Assembly (NCBI RefSeq): GCF_000378105.1
Contig: NZ_KB899248.1
Coordinates: 62,001 to 126,000, forward strand
Reading direction: 5' to 3'
Source: Rubritalea marina DSM 17716
GTDB lineage: Bacteria > Verrucomicrobiota > Verrucomicrobiia > Verrucomicrobiales > Akkermansiaceae
Length of the DNA: 64,000 bases
The notes below the pieces were generated by a model. It was given only the letters and a program-made list of their open reading frames with translations. It had not been told where the DNA came from and searched no databases. Positions 41,435 to 48,808 of this stretch are shown in pieces. The stretch's first letter is position 1, and each line of letters begins with the position of its first letter. The position numbers and the translations under genes are program-made.

Positions 41435-41767
41435 ATAGAACGCCACAGCATCAAGGAGGGTGCTTTTCTGTTTTAATTTGGCAAAGGCGTCTTCAGCCAT
41501 TCTCACATCAATAGCCGTAAGATGAGTGGTAACATGGTTAAGGGGTTGGTTTATATCTTTGTTTAAACGAAGCAGGGCAACAAAGCACTCAGCATCTTCA
41601 AGGTATTTGAATTTCTTTCTTTTCCATTTTCCATCCTCCTTCCAGCCCTGCACTAGATGACTATGGTAGCGTTTTCCGTTCTTCGTCTCAGTGTATTCTC
41701 TGATACTTAATTTAGATAGAGTGTGAGTAGGCTTAGATTTGAGGTTTTTATTTTTGGAGATGTTCAT
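41249..41767 (-). pseudogene. N-terminal fragment of a tyrosine recombinase (integrase)
   Basis: From the ATG at 41767 the first about 125 residues look like the arm-binding and start of the core-binding region of phage-type integrases: 'KNGKRYHSHLVQGWKEDGKW', 'KRKKFKYLEDAECFVALLRL', 'LLDAVAFYLSHHQP' and 'HKVQLEEA'. After about 41390 the frame runs antisense through the polymerase-like gene and no longer resembles an integrase; the catalytic domain with R-H-R-Y is missing. The gene is next to the right repeat and points away from the tRNA, the usual position of an integrase by its attachment site. The element therefore probably cannot excise by itself. Confidence 0.65.
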
Positions 41768-41798
41768 TTTCGGGGCTAACAAGCTCCAAAAAACATTG

Positions 41799-41845
41799 CA
41801 CGAAGATCACACGAAGCTCGCTAGCATTGAGCAAGCACGACGAAG
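41799..41845. repeat. Short direct repeats beside the right attachment repeat
   Basis: CACGAAG at 41799-41805 and 41810-41816 (11 bp apart, one helical turn) and a related CACGACGAAG at 41836-41845. Directly repeated 7-mers in phase between an integrase gene and its attachment core are the expected form of arm-type sites. Confidence 0.4.
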
Positions 41846-41929
41846 GAACGACAAACTTAAAGCCTTGCCAGCGATTGATAGGGATACAAATACTGGCTAC
41901 CTCGTCGCGATGTTTTCTTATGCACAGCA

Positions 41930-42043
41930 CTATTTCTAGCTTGCCTTGGGAATCGCGGCGATTATGGTCGCATCCAGTTCGGGACTTGGCGCAGTTTGGT
42001 AGCGCGCCGCTCTGGGGGAGCGGAGGTCGCAGGTTCGAATCCT
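41930..42043 (+). repeat. Right direct repeat of the tRNA-Pro element
   Basis: Partner of 37455-37569, offset 4475 bp. It includes a promoter (TTGCCT at 41941, TATGGT at 41963) and tRNA-Pro from 41980 to the T-arm, after which the complete 3' end of the gene continues. Confidence 0.93.
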
Positions 42044-42056
42044 GTAGTCCCGACCA
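41980..42056 (+). tRNA. tRNA-Pro (GGG anticodon), intact copy
   Basis: 77 nt with encoded CCA. Acceptor CGGGACU / AGUCCCG closes fully, the D-arm is GCGC...GCGC, anticodon arm CCGCU-CUGGGGG-AGCGG, T-arm GCAGG-UUCGAAU-CCUGU. Its 5' part and promoter belong to the duplicated 114 bp, while the last 13 bases are unique to this copy. A terminator follows at 42067. Confidence 0.95.
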
Positions 42057-42066
42057 TTTTAAAAAC

Positions 42067-42095
42067 GCCAGTCTCGATGGAGGCTGGCTTTTTTT
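42067..42095 (+). terminator. Terminator of tRNA-Pro
   Basis: GCCAGTCTC-GATG-GAGGCTGGC followed by TTTTTTT, 10 bp after the tRNA. An 8 to 9-bp stem. Confidence 0.88.
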
Positions 42096-42312
42096 ATGCC
42101 GCAAGGATGAGTAAGCTGTTCGACAGCTGAGCGTGAATCACGCGATCTTACATGAGAATGCGGAGGAGCATGTTGTTAATAGCAGATCAGGAACGGAGTG
42201 ACAATGATCCTGGAACTCTTCGCATTTAGGAATGGTGATAGCTTTTGGGACCCGGCGTTTTTTGCCTATCTTTTCCGAAGGGTGGCGTGGGGTGAGTGCG
42301 GCTTGGTTGAGC

Positions 42313-43260
42313 CTAGCCACGGGTGCCTTGACGGTATTCTAGACCTTCGAGTTCGATGCCAACGCCTTCATCGAGGATGATGATGCGGTCTTCAAGATTG
42401 AGGCGCTTGGCCTCTGCCATGAGCCGTTGCTCTGGCTCATCGACGGGTTCATTGCCGAGCGGGAAGGTGCGGTAGTGCATGGGGATCATGAATTCTGCAC
42501 CGAGTTCAAGGAAGGCTTGGACGGCTTCTTCTGGGTTCATGTGGACATCGCGGCCACTTGGGGTGTTGTAGGCGCCGATGGGGAGAATGGCGATGTCGAT
42601 ATGATGCCGCTCGCCTATCTCATTGAAGCCTTCAAAGTATGCGCTATCGCCGCAGTGGAAGATGGTGATGCCGCCGGAGCGGACGATGTAGCCACCGTAG
42701 TCGCGGTGGGTGTCGTGGATGTAGCGGGCACCCCAGTGGTGGCAGGGTGTGTGGATGACCTCGAGCTCACCAAAGCGAAGTTGGTCCCAGATTCCCATTT
42801 CGATTACGCGGTTGAATCCTAGTTTCTTCACGAGTGCGCCATTGCTCTGTGGTACGACGATGCCCTCGCGAGAATCGACGATTTTGAGCGATTTCTTGTG
42901 CATGTGATCGAAGTGGGCGTGGGAGACGAGAACGAGGTCGACGAATGGGAGTAGCTTGATGTCGAGTCCTGGCTGGCGCTGGCGTTTGACAAATCCGTGC
43001 CAGAGCGCCCAGTTGGGGTCGACGAGGACTGAGGTTTCGGCAAATTGTAGTAGGAAGCTGGCGTGGCCGATCCAAGTGACGCGGGCTGTGCCAGTGGGTG
43101 GCGACTTGAGTTCTGGGGCGTTGGTGCTTCCTTTGCGGCGTTTGAAAAACTCGCTGGCGATCACCTTGCCAAAGAAATGGATGTTGCGTTTGACCCATCC
43201 GCGGCGGGGCTTAACCCCTGAGTAGTTTTGGCGTTCTGGCTTTGGATTGTTACGAGGCAT
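42313..43260 (-). CDS. MBL-fold metal-dependent hydrolase (UlaG/NAPE-PLD-like)
   Basis: 315 residues of the metallo-beta-lactamase fold. The metal motif is 'LVSHAHFDHMHKKSL' (H-x-H-x-D-H), preceded by 'VTWIGHASFLLQF' and followed by 'PCHHWGARYIHDTHRDYGGY', 'ITIFHCGDSAYFEGFNEIG' and 'FMIPMHYRTFPLGNEPVDEP'. The order and the WIGHAS start fit the group that contains NAPE-hydrolysing phospholipase D and UlaG. Probably an outer- or inner-membrane-associated phosphodiesterase or lactonase; the substrate is not known. No neighbours hint at a pathway. Confidence 0.9.
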   Translation of the reverse strand: MPRNNPKPERQNYSGVKPRRGWVKRNIHFFGKVIASEFFKRRKGSTNAPELKSPPTGTARVTWIGHASFLLQFAETSVLVDPNWALWHGFVKRQRQPGLDIKLLPFVDLVLVSHAHFDHMHKKSLKIVDSREGIVVPQSNGALVKKLGFNRVIEMGIWDQLRFGELEVIHTPCHHWGARYIHDTHRDYGGYIVRSGGITIFHCGDSAYFEGFNEIGERHHIDIAILPIGAYNTPSGRDVHMNPEEAVQAFLELGAEFMIPMHYRTFPLGNEPVDEPEQRLMAEAKRLNLEDRIIILDEGVGIELEGLEYRQGTRG

Positions 43261-43368
43261 GGGTGATGGGTGAGTGCTCGTGACATCATGCCTCAGCTTT
43301 CGCTAGATTGCAAATGTTGGAGATGGCGAATCTCTGCGGAGATGCGGATTTTTTGGGTGCTGCCGGGA

Positions 43369-44031
43369 TCACTCGCCTGGCTTGGCATCGCCGATGGGTT
43401 GTGGCTGGCCGAGGTGTTTGGCCTGGGTGTCAAGTAGGTGGATGTCGAGGAAGGCTTTGGCTCGCGCAAAGATTTCGCGCATTTGCGTCTTGGTGCCTTG
43501 GTTGGTGGTGACGTCGGCGGCTGGGTGGGCGACGATATCGACGCCGAGGGCTTGGCCTAGGTAGATGGCGCGCTTGCTGTGGAAGGGTTGGGAGACGAGG
43601 AGGATGGATTCTTCTTTGAAGACCTCTTTGGCGCGGACGACGGAGTCGAGCGTGCGCAGGCCGGCGTAATCGCAGATGATCGCGTGTTCTGGAACCTTGG
43701 CTGCCACTAGCGCCTTTTTCATGGCGGTGGGTTCATCGTAATAGCGGTCAGAATTGTCTCCACTGACGAGTAGGAATTGCACTTTGCCTGCGTGGTAGAG
43801 CTGGGCTGCGGCGTCGATGCGGAATTTGAAGTAGAGGTTTGGGCGGCCATCAATGAGGGTGGGGGCGCAGCCGAGTACCAGGCAGACTTTGCGTTCGGGG
43901 ACGGCGTCGAGCGTGTATTCTAGGCGAGGTGCAGCTACTGATTCGACTCGCAAGTAGATGAGGCCTAGTGCCAACAGCCCGCTGGCTCCGAAAGCGAGAA
44001 GGAGAATCATGAGGGATTTTAGCAAACGCAC
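43369..44031 (-). CDS. SanA-like membrane-anchored protein (DUF218/YdcF family)
   Basis: 220 residues. An N-terminal membrane anchor (about 7-27) precedes a DUF218 domain with 'KVCLVLGCAPTLIDGRPN', 'FLLVSGDNSDRYYDEPTAMK', 'DYAGLRTLDSVVRAKEVF' and 'LVSQPFHSKRAIYLGQALG'. These segments match SanA (vancomycin exclusion at high temperature) more closely than YdcF or ElyC. SanA affects envelope permeability in enterobacteria by an unknown reaction. The CII-like gene lies just upstream (12 bp between stop and start), so the two are likely co-transcribed. Confidence 0.88.
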   Translation of the reverse strand: MRLLKSLMILLLAFGASGLLALGLIYLRVESVAAPRLEYTLDAVPERKVCLVLGCAPTLIDGRPNLYFKFRIDAAAQLYHAGKVQFLLVSGDNSDRYYDEPTAMKKALVAAKVPEHAIICDYAGLRTLDSVVRAKEVFKEESILLVSQPFHSKRAIYLGQALGVDIVAHPAADVTTNQGTKTQMREIFARAKAFLDIHLLDTQAKHLGQPQPIGDAKPGE

Positions 44032-44043
44032 GACAGAGGGGGG

Positions 44044-44511
44044 CTAATCTTCGTCTTGGTGCATGCGTTCGAAGTTTCCTTCTTCACAGCAACGAATAAA
44101 GCCTTCGGTGTGGCCTTTGAGGCGGTTCCAGATTTTGCGTAGATCTTCGGCTTCATCCGGGGTGATCGAGTTGTCAGAGGCGGCGTGGGCAATCCGGCTG
44201 AGGAGGTCGGAGAATTGGCTGACAATTTTATTGGTGGCTGGGAGGTAGTGGCTGGTGTCGACCTCGCTGGCATCTGCGTGGGGTACGAAGTAGCCACCGC
44301 ATTGGTGGGCTAGGAATTCGATGAGCTCACGGTGTTGGGTGAGTTCGTAGATTTGGAGAAGCCTGTCGATTGGGTTTTTGCTGCCGGAGCCTAGCTCTGA
44401 TTGTTCTTGAGCCCACTTATAGACGAGAGAAAGCGAGACCCCGAGCTCTGAGGCAACGGCTTTTGGGCTCGTCTCTTTGAATGCATTACGGAGGACTTCG
44501 TGGGATTCCAT
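44044..44511 (-). CDS. CII-like helix-turn-helix protein (phage regulatory CII/CP76 type)
   Basis: 155 residues from the ATG at 44511; a start at 44562 is also open. An N-terminal helix-turn-helix ('SPKAVASELGVSLSLVYKWA') is followed by an all-helical body ('ATNKIVSQFSDLLSRIAHAA', 'TPDEAEDLRKIWNRLKGHTE'). The layout and wording resemble the phage regulatory protein CII/CP76 group. No phage genes are adjacent, so it is either a domesticated regulator or a chromosomal member of that family. Confidence 0.6.
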   Translation of the reverse strand: MESHEVLRNAFKETSPKAVASELGVSLSLVYKWAQEQSELGSGSKNPIDRLLQIYELTQHRELIEFLAHQCGGYFVPHADASEVDTSHYLPATNKIVSQFSDLLSRIAHAASDNSITPDEAEDLRKIWNRLKGHTEGFIRCCEEGNFERMHQDED

Positions 44512-44637
44512 GCCTACGAGCTGTAGATTGTCTAACGAATATTGCAAGGAGGGAGTCGACAAGAATCAAGTCGATGTTAGCCACAGGTTAAGAGTTTACT
44601 TGGGCTGGGAGCTGTGGAAGTCTATGGGACATTCATT

Positions 44638-46599
44638 ATGAAAATTCTTCGAGTAGCAGCTGCGAGTGTGAACCAAACGCCGATGGATTGGCGGGGGAAT
44701 GCTGCGCGTTTGATTGAGGTGATTGAGTCAGCGAAAGCTGAGGGGGTGCAGGTGCTTACCTTGCCTGAGCTGGCGATCACAGGCTACGGCTGTGAAGATG
44801 CGTTTTTGATGCCGAATACCGTGGAGCGCGCCGAGTCTGTCTTGGCTGAGATTTTACCGCACACTTCAGACATGATGGTGTGTGTGGGGATGCCATGGCG
44901 CCACCGTCATGCCTTGTTTAGCGTGGCGGCGATAGCTGTGGATGGTGCATTGGTGGCTCTATCGGCGAAGCAGCACCTCGCTGGGGATGGGCTGCACTAT
45001 GAACCGCGTTGGTTTAGTGCCTGGCCCGCAGGCGAACAGGCAGAGGTGAGGTGTTGTGGCTGCAGCGTGCCGATGGGCGATGTGGTGGTGGATCTAGAGG
45101 GTTTGAAGGTAGGGTTTGAGATTTGTGAAGATGCGTGGTCTGCGACGCGGCCGGTGAATGCGCTGAGCCGCTATGGGGTGGATGTGATTTGTAATCCGAG
45201 CGCGAGCCACTTTGCCTTTAATAAGCAACGTCTGCGTGAGCGATTCATCAATGAAGGGGCTCGCTGTGCAGGAGCGGCATATCTTTACGCCAATTTGCTT
45301 GGGAACGAGAGTGGGCGTGTGATTTTTGATGGTGGCCCACTTATTTCGAATGCTGGCTCGATTGTGGGCCGTGGTGATCGCTTTAGTTTCCAGCACTCTA
45401 CGCTGGTGCAGGCAGATGTCGATGTGGACGTGAATCGGGCCAAGCTGGCGGCTACTGCGAGCCGAGTGGTGGAGGTGCGGGATTGCTTGCGCACGGTGGT
45501 GGTCGACTGGGCTCCTACGTATTTGCAGAAGGCTGCCTCGATCGAGCATGCAGGTGAGGCCTGGGAGAAAGAAGAGGAATTTGCCCACGCGGTGGGGCTC
45601 GGGCTATTTGATTATTTACGCAAGAGTTACTCGCAAGGGTTTGTGGTGTCATTGAGTGGAGGCGCGGATTCCTCTGCGGTGGCGAGCTTGGTGGCGATAG
45701 CGATGCAGTTAGCGTTAGACGAGCTGGGTGAGGCAGGGGTGCGCCAACGGTTGTCTCACATCGAATTAGCTGATGCTTCTGGTGAATGGATGAAGCAGCT
45801 GCTTGCCTGTGTCTATCAGGCATCTGAACACAGTGGCGATGCCACTGAGGAAAGTGCCCGTGAGTTGGCGCGCGCACTCGGAGCGGACTTCCATCGCTGG
45901 TCGATTGCGAGCCTTGTGGATGATTACACCGATAAACTACAGGCTGTGCTTGGCCGCGAGCTTGATTGGGATCACGACGACCTGGCGCTGCAGAATATTC
46001 AGGCACGCGTTCGTTCTCCGGGGATCTGGATGATGGCTAACGTGCGTCGCGCCTTATTGCTGTCGACGAGCAACCGCTCTGAGGCTGCTGTGGGCTATGC
46101 CACGATGGACGGTGATACCTCGGGTGGGCTTAGCCCGGTGGCTGGTATCGATAAGGCATTCTTGCGACAGTGGTTGGTCTGGCTTGAGCGTGTTGGTAGC
46201 AAGCGCATTGCCAAGGTGGGAGCGCTTCACTTTGTGAATGGTCTGCAACCGACTGCTGAGTTGCGTCCGGCTAGTGAGTCACAAACTGATGAAGGAGATC
46301 TCATGCCATATCCCGTGCTCGACGCGATTGAGCGTGCTGCGATTCGTGATAAACAAGCACCATTGGAGGTCTACCTGGGCTTGAAGGATAGCCTGAGCAA
46401 GTACCCAGCTGGGCAGCTCAAGTCGTGGGTGATCAAGTTCTTTCGGCTTTGGTGTGTCAACCAATGGAAGAGGGAGCGCTATGCACCATCGTTCCATGTG
46501 GATGATGAGAATTTGGATCCTAAAACTTGGTGCCGATTCCCGATCCTTTCGAGTGGATTTAAGGCTGAGCTCATAGAGCTCGAGAAGTTCGAGTCCTAG
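44638..46599 (+). CDS. nadE: Glutamine-dependent NAD+ synthetase
   Basis: 653 residues from the ATG at 44638. The N-terminal nitrilase-type glutaminase has all catalytic residues: Glu in 'LPELAITGYGCEDAF', Lys in 'AKQHLAGDGLHYEPRWF' and Cys in 'GFEICEDAWSATRP'. The C-terminal synthetase has the PP-loop 'VSLSGGADSSAVASLV' and 'RALLLSTSNRSEAAVGYATM' with 'DGDTSGGLSPVAGIDK'. It makes NAD from deamido-NAD using ammonia from glutamine. It is monocistronic; rpsA follows after its own leader. Confidence 0.96.
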   Translation: MKILRVAAASVNQTPMDWRGNAARLIEVIESAKAEGVQVLTLPELAITGYGCEDAFLMPNTVERAESVLAEILPHTSDMMVCVGMPWRHRHALFSVAAIAVDGALVALSAKQHLAGDGLHYEPRWFSAWPAGEQAEVRCCGCSVPMGDVVVDLEGLKVGFEICEDAWSATRPVNALSRYGVDVICNPSASHFAFNKQRLRERFINEGARCAGAAYLYANLLGNESGRVIFDGGPLISNAGSIVGRGDRFSFQHSTLVQADVDVDVNRAKLAATASRVVEVRDCLRTVVVDWAPTYLQKAASIEHAGEAWEKEEEFAHAVGLGLFDYLRKSYSQGFVVSLSGGADSSAVASLVAIAMQLALDELGEAGVRQRLSHIELADASGEWMKQLLACVYQASEHSGDATEESARELARALGADFHRWSIASLVDDYTDKLQAVLGRELDWDHDDLALQNIQARVRSPGIWMMANVRRALLLSTSNRSEAAVGYATMDGDTSGGLSPVAGIDKAFLRQWLVWLERVGSKRIAKVGALHFVNGLQPTAELRPASESQTDEGDLMPYPVLDAIERAAIRDKQAPLEVYLGLKDSLSKYPAGQLKSWVIKFFRLWCVNQWKRERYAPSFHVDDENLDPKTWCRFPILSSGFKAELIELEKFES

Positions 46600-46846
46600 A
46601 GCCTCGGTGGCTTCTTCAGCCGAGCGGGGGGGAGATTTGTTTTTCTGTGACGAAAAAACCTTAAAAAAGGCGTTTATTCTGCTTGCTTTGCGGATGTGAA
46701 CAACTAAATTGCGTGCCCCTTCTCGAAGGGGAAAACAACTCGATCAAGGCCTTTCCTAGGTGCGGATGTTGGAGCCCCGGTTCCGCACTGAAGATTCTGG
46801 GGCGATTCTGAAAGGTTCTTGAATCAACAACTAAACAAAACAAACA
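46600..46846 (+). promoter_or_regulatory. rpsA promoter and structured leader
   Basis: A sigma-70-type promoter is visible: TTGCTT (46683-46688), 16-bp spacer, TAAATT (46705-46710). The transcript would have a leader of about 130 nt with two hairpins: CCCCTT-CTCG-AAGGGG (46716-46731) and GTGCGGA...TCCGCAC (46760-46788). S1 synthesis is autoregulated in E. coli through its leader, so these may be regulatory; that link is inference. Confidence 0.5.
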
Positions 46847-48529
46847 ATGAGCATTAATGCTGAACTCTCAGAACTTATTGATTCTAAGTTCCGTGAATTT
46901 AAAGAAGGTACCATCGTCAATGGTACTATTATCGATATCCGTCCACAAGTGGTCCTCGTAGATATCGGTTACAAGTCCGAAGGCGCAATCGCAACTCAAG
47001 AATTCGAAGACGAAGAGATTGAAGTTGGTGATGGCGTAGAAGTTCTCCTCATGAAGCTTGAGGATGACAACGGCATGGTCGTACTCTCCAAGGAAAAGGC
47101 TGCACACAAGCAGAACTGGGAGAAGATCGTCAAGGTTTACGAAGATGGTGGCCTCGTTAAAGGTAAGGTCAAGAGCGTGGTCAAGGGTGGCCTCATGGTC
47201 AACGTTGGCGTGGAAGCATTCCTTCCAGGTTCACAGGTTGACATCATCCCACCAAAAGATCTCACCGAGTACGTCGGTAAGGTATTTGAATTTAAAATCG
47301 TTAAGGTCAACGACGAGCGTAAGAACATCGTTCTTTCACGTCGCGAAGTGATCGAAGCAGAGCGCGCAGAAATGCGTCAGCAGTTCCTCCAGACTGTGGC
47401 TGTAGGCGACAAAGTAGAAGGTCTTGTGAAGAACATCACAGACTTCGGTGCTTTCGTTGACCTTCAGGGCATGGACGGACTTCTTCACATCACTGACATG
47501 TCATGGGGCCGTATCTCACACCCATCTGAGATGCTCCACATCGGTCAGTCACTCGAAGTGCAGATCCTCGACGTAGACCGCGAAAAAGAGCGTGTTTCCC
47601 TTGGTATCAAGCAAATGCAGGACAACCCATGGGCAGACATCGAGTCTAAGTTCCCAATCGGCCAGCAGGTCAAGGGTAAGGTCACTAAGCTTCTTCCATA
47701 CGGTGCATTCATCGAAATCGAGAAGGGCGTCGAAGGCCTCGTTCACGTTTCTGAGCTTTCATGGGTCAAGCGCATCACACGTCCATCCGACGTGCTCGAG
47801 CTTGGTCAGGAAATCACAGCTGTGGTTCTCGGTATTTCAATCGACGAGCAGAAGATCTCTCTCGGCGTACGTCAGCTCGAAGAGAACCCATGGGACGCGA
47901 TCGAAGCTCGCTACCCAATTGGTCAGCGCATCACAGGCGCTGTGCGTAACCTCACTACATACGGTGCATTCGTAGGTCTTGAAGAAGGCATCGACGGCAT
48001 GATCCACGTGTCCGACCTTTCATGGACACGCAAGATCAACCACCCATCCGAAGTTCTCAAGAAGGGCGACGAAGTGGAAGCAGTGGTTCTTTCCATCGAC
48101 AAAGAAAACCAGCGTGTGTCACTTGGCGTGAAGCAAGCTGAGAATGATCCATGGGCAGACATCGACGACAAGTTCAAGGTAGGCGACCTCGTGAAGGGTC
48201 AAGTTGCGAAGATCGCATCCTTCGGTGCATTCGTAAACCTTCAGGACGACATCGACGGCCTCATCCACATCTCACAGCTCTCCGAAGAGCATGTTGAGCG
48301 CGTGAAGGACGTTGTTAAGGTTGGTTCCGACGTGGAAGCACGCGTGATCAAGGTGGACAAAGTCGAGCGTCGCATCGGTCTTTCCATCAAGGCAGTTGAG
48401 TACTCAGAAGCAGAACTTCGCAAGGAGTCACAGTCCTTCGAGACACTCAAGCCATCCAGCGAAATGGTTGGTCTCGAGCAGGCATTCAACCTTGCCTCTG
48501 GCGAGGAGTGGAGCCCATCCGAAGACTAA
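46847..48529 (+). CDS. rpsA: 30S ribosomal protein S1
   Basis: 560 residues with six S1 (OB-fold) repeats at about 17-85, 102-170, 187-256, 272-342, 358-427 and 444-513. Repeats 3 to 6 show 'VKNITDFGAFVDLQGMDGLL', 'VTKLLPYGAFIEIEKGVEGL', 'VRNLTTYGAFVGLEEGIDGM' and 'VAKIASFGAFVNLQDDIDGL', each followed by 'HVSDLSW' or a like motif. S1 unfolds mRNA on the small subunit during initiation. Codon use is strongly biased (C-ending, CTC/CTT), as expected of a highly expressed gene and visibly unlike its neighbours. A terminator closes the unit. Confidence 0.97.
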   Translation: MSINAELSELIDSKFREFKEGTIVNGTIIDIRPQVVLVDIGYKSEGAIATQEFEDEEIEVGDGVEVLLMKLEDDNGMVVLSKEKAAHKQNWEKIVKVYEDGGLVKGKVKSVVKGGLMVNVGVEAFLPGSQVDIIPPKDLTEYVGKVFEFKIVKVNDERKNIVLSRREVIEAERAEMRQQFLQTVAVGDKVEGLVKNITDFGAFVDLQGMDGLLHITDMSWGRISHPSEMLHIGQSLEVQILDVDREKERVSLGIKQMQDNPWADIESKFPIGQQVKGKVTKLLPYGAFIEIEKGVEGLVHVSELSWVKRITRPSDVLELGQEITAVVLGISIDEQKISLGVRQLEENPWDAIEARYPIGQRITGAVRNLTTYGAFVGLEEGIDGMIHVSDLSWTRKINHPSEVLKKGDEVEAVVLSIDKENQRVSLGVKQAENDPWADIDDKFKVGDLVKGQVAKIASFGAFVNLQDDIDGLIHISQLSEEHVERVKDVVKVGSDVEARVIKVDKVERRIGLSIKAVEYSEAELRKESQSFETLKPSSEMVGLEQAFNLASGEEWSPSED

Positions 48530-48561
48530 TTCTTCCGCAAGGAACACTAGTTCAAATCAAA

Positions 48562-48593
48562 AGCGTCTCGGTTCAGACCGAGGCGCTTTTTTT
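48562..48593 (+). terminator. Terminator of rpsA
   Basis: AGCGTCTCGGT-TCAG-ACCGAGGCGCT followed by TTTTTT, about 32 bp after the stop. Confidence 0.92.
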
Positions 48594-48808
48594 GTCTTTA
48601 TTGCGGGGTGGTGGTGGCTGAGCGTGATCCTGTGGGCAATGGTACTGGTTGTCTAAGTCGAGTGACGCGAGTGGTTTTGTTAGGAAACGTGCTGGGTGCT
48701 TGATTTGATGGTAAATGATCGGGCCTATTATGTTCTTGTGCTCATGAGTGCAGGGGATACAAAGGGGTATTCACATTCTCGCTCAATTTGGGTGAGGAGA
48801 GTTAGAGA

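Noticed and set aside
41827-42114. Frames across the intact tRNA-Pro on both strands
   Set aside because: They translate tRNA and terminator DNA and have no support.
42096-42312. Small frames between tRNA-Pro and the MBL-fold gene
   Set aside because: They are short, overlap each other on both strands, and show no start signal or recognisable sequence.
48530-48808. Possible small gene between rpsA and gspE
   Set aside because: Apart from the terminator and a GAGGAG ribosome-binding site near 48793 nothing coding is visible.
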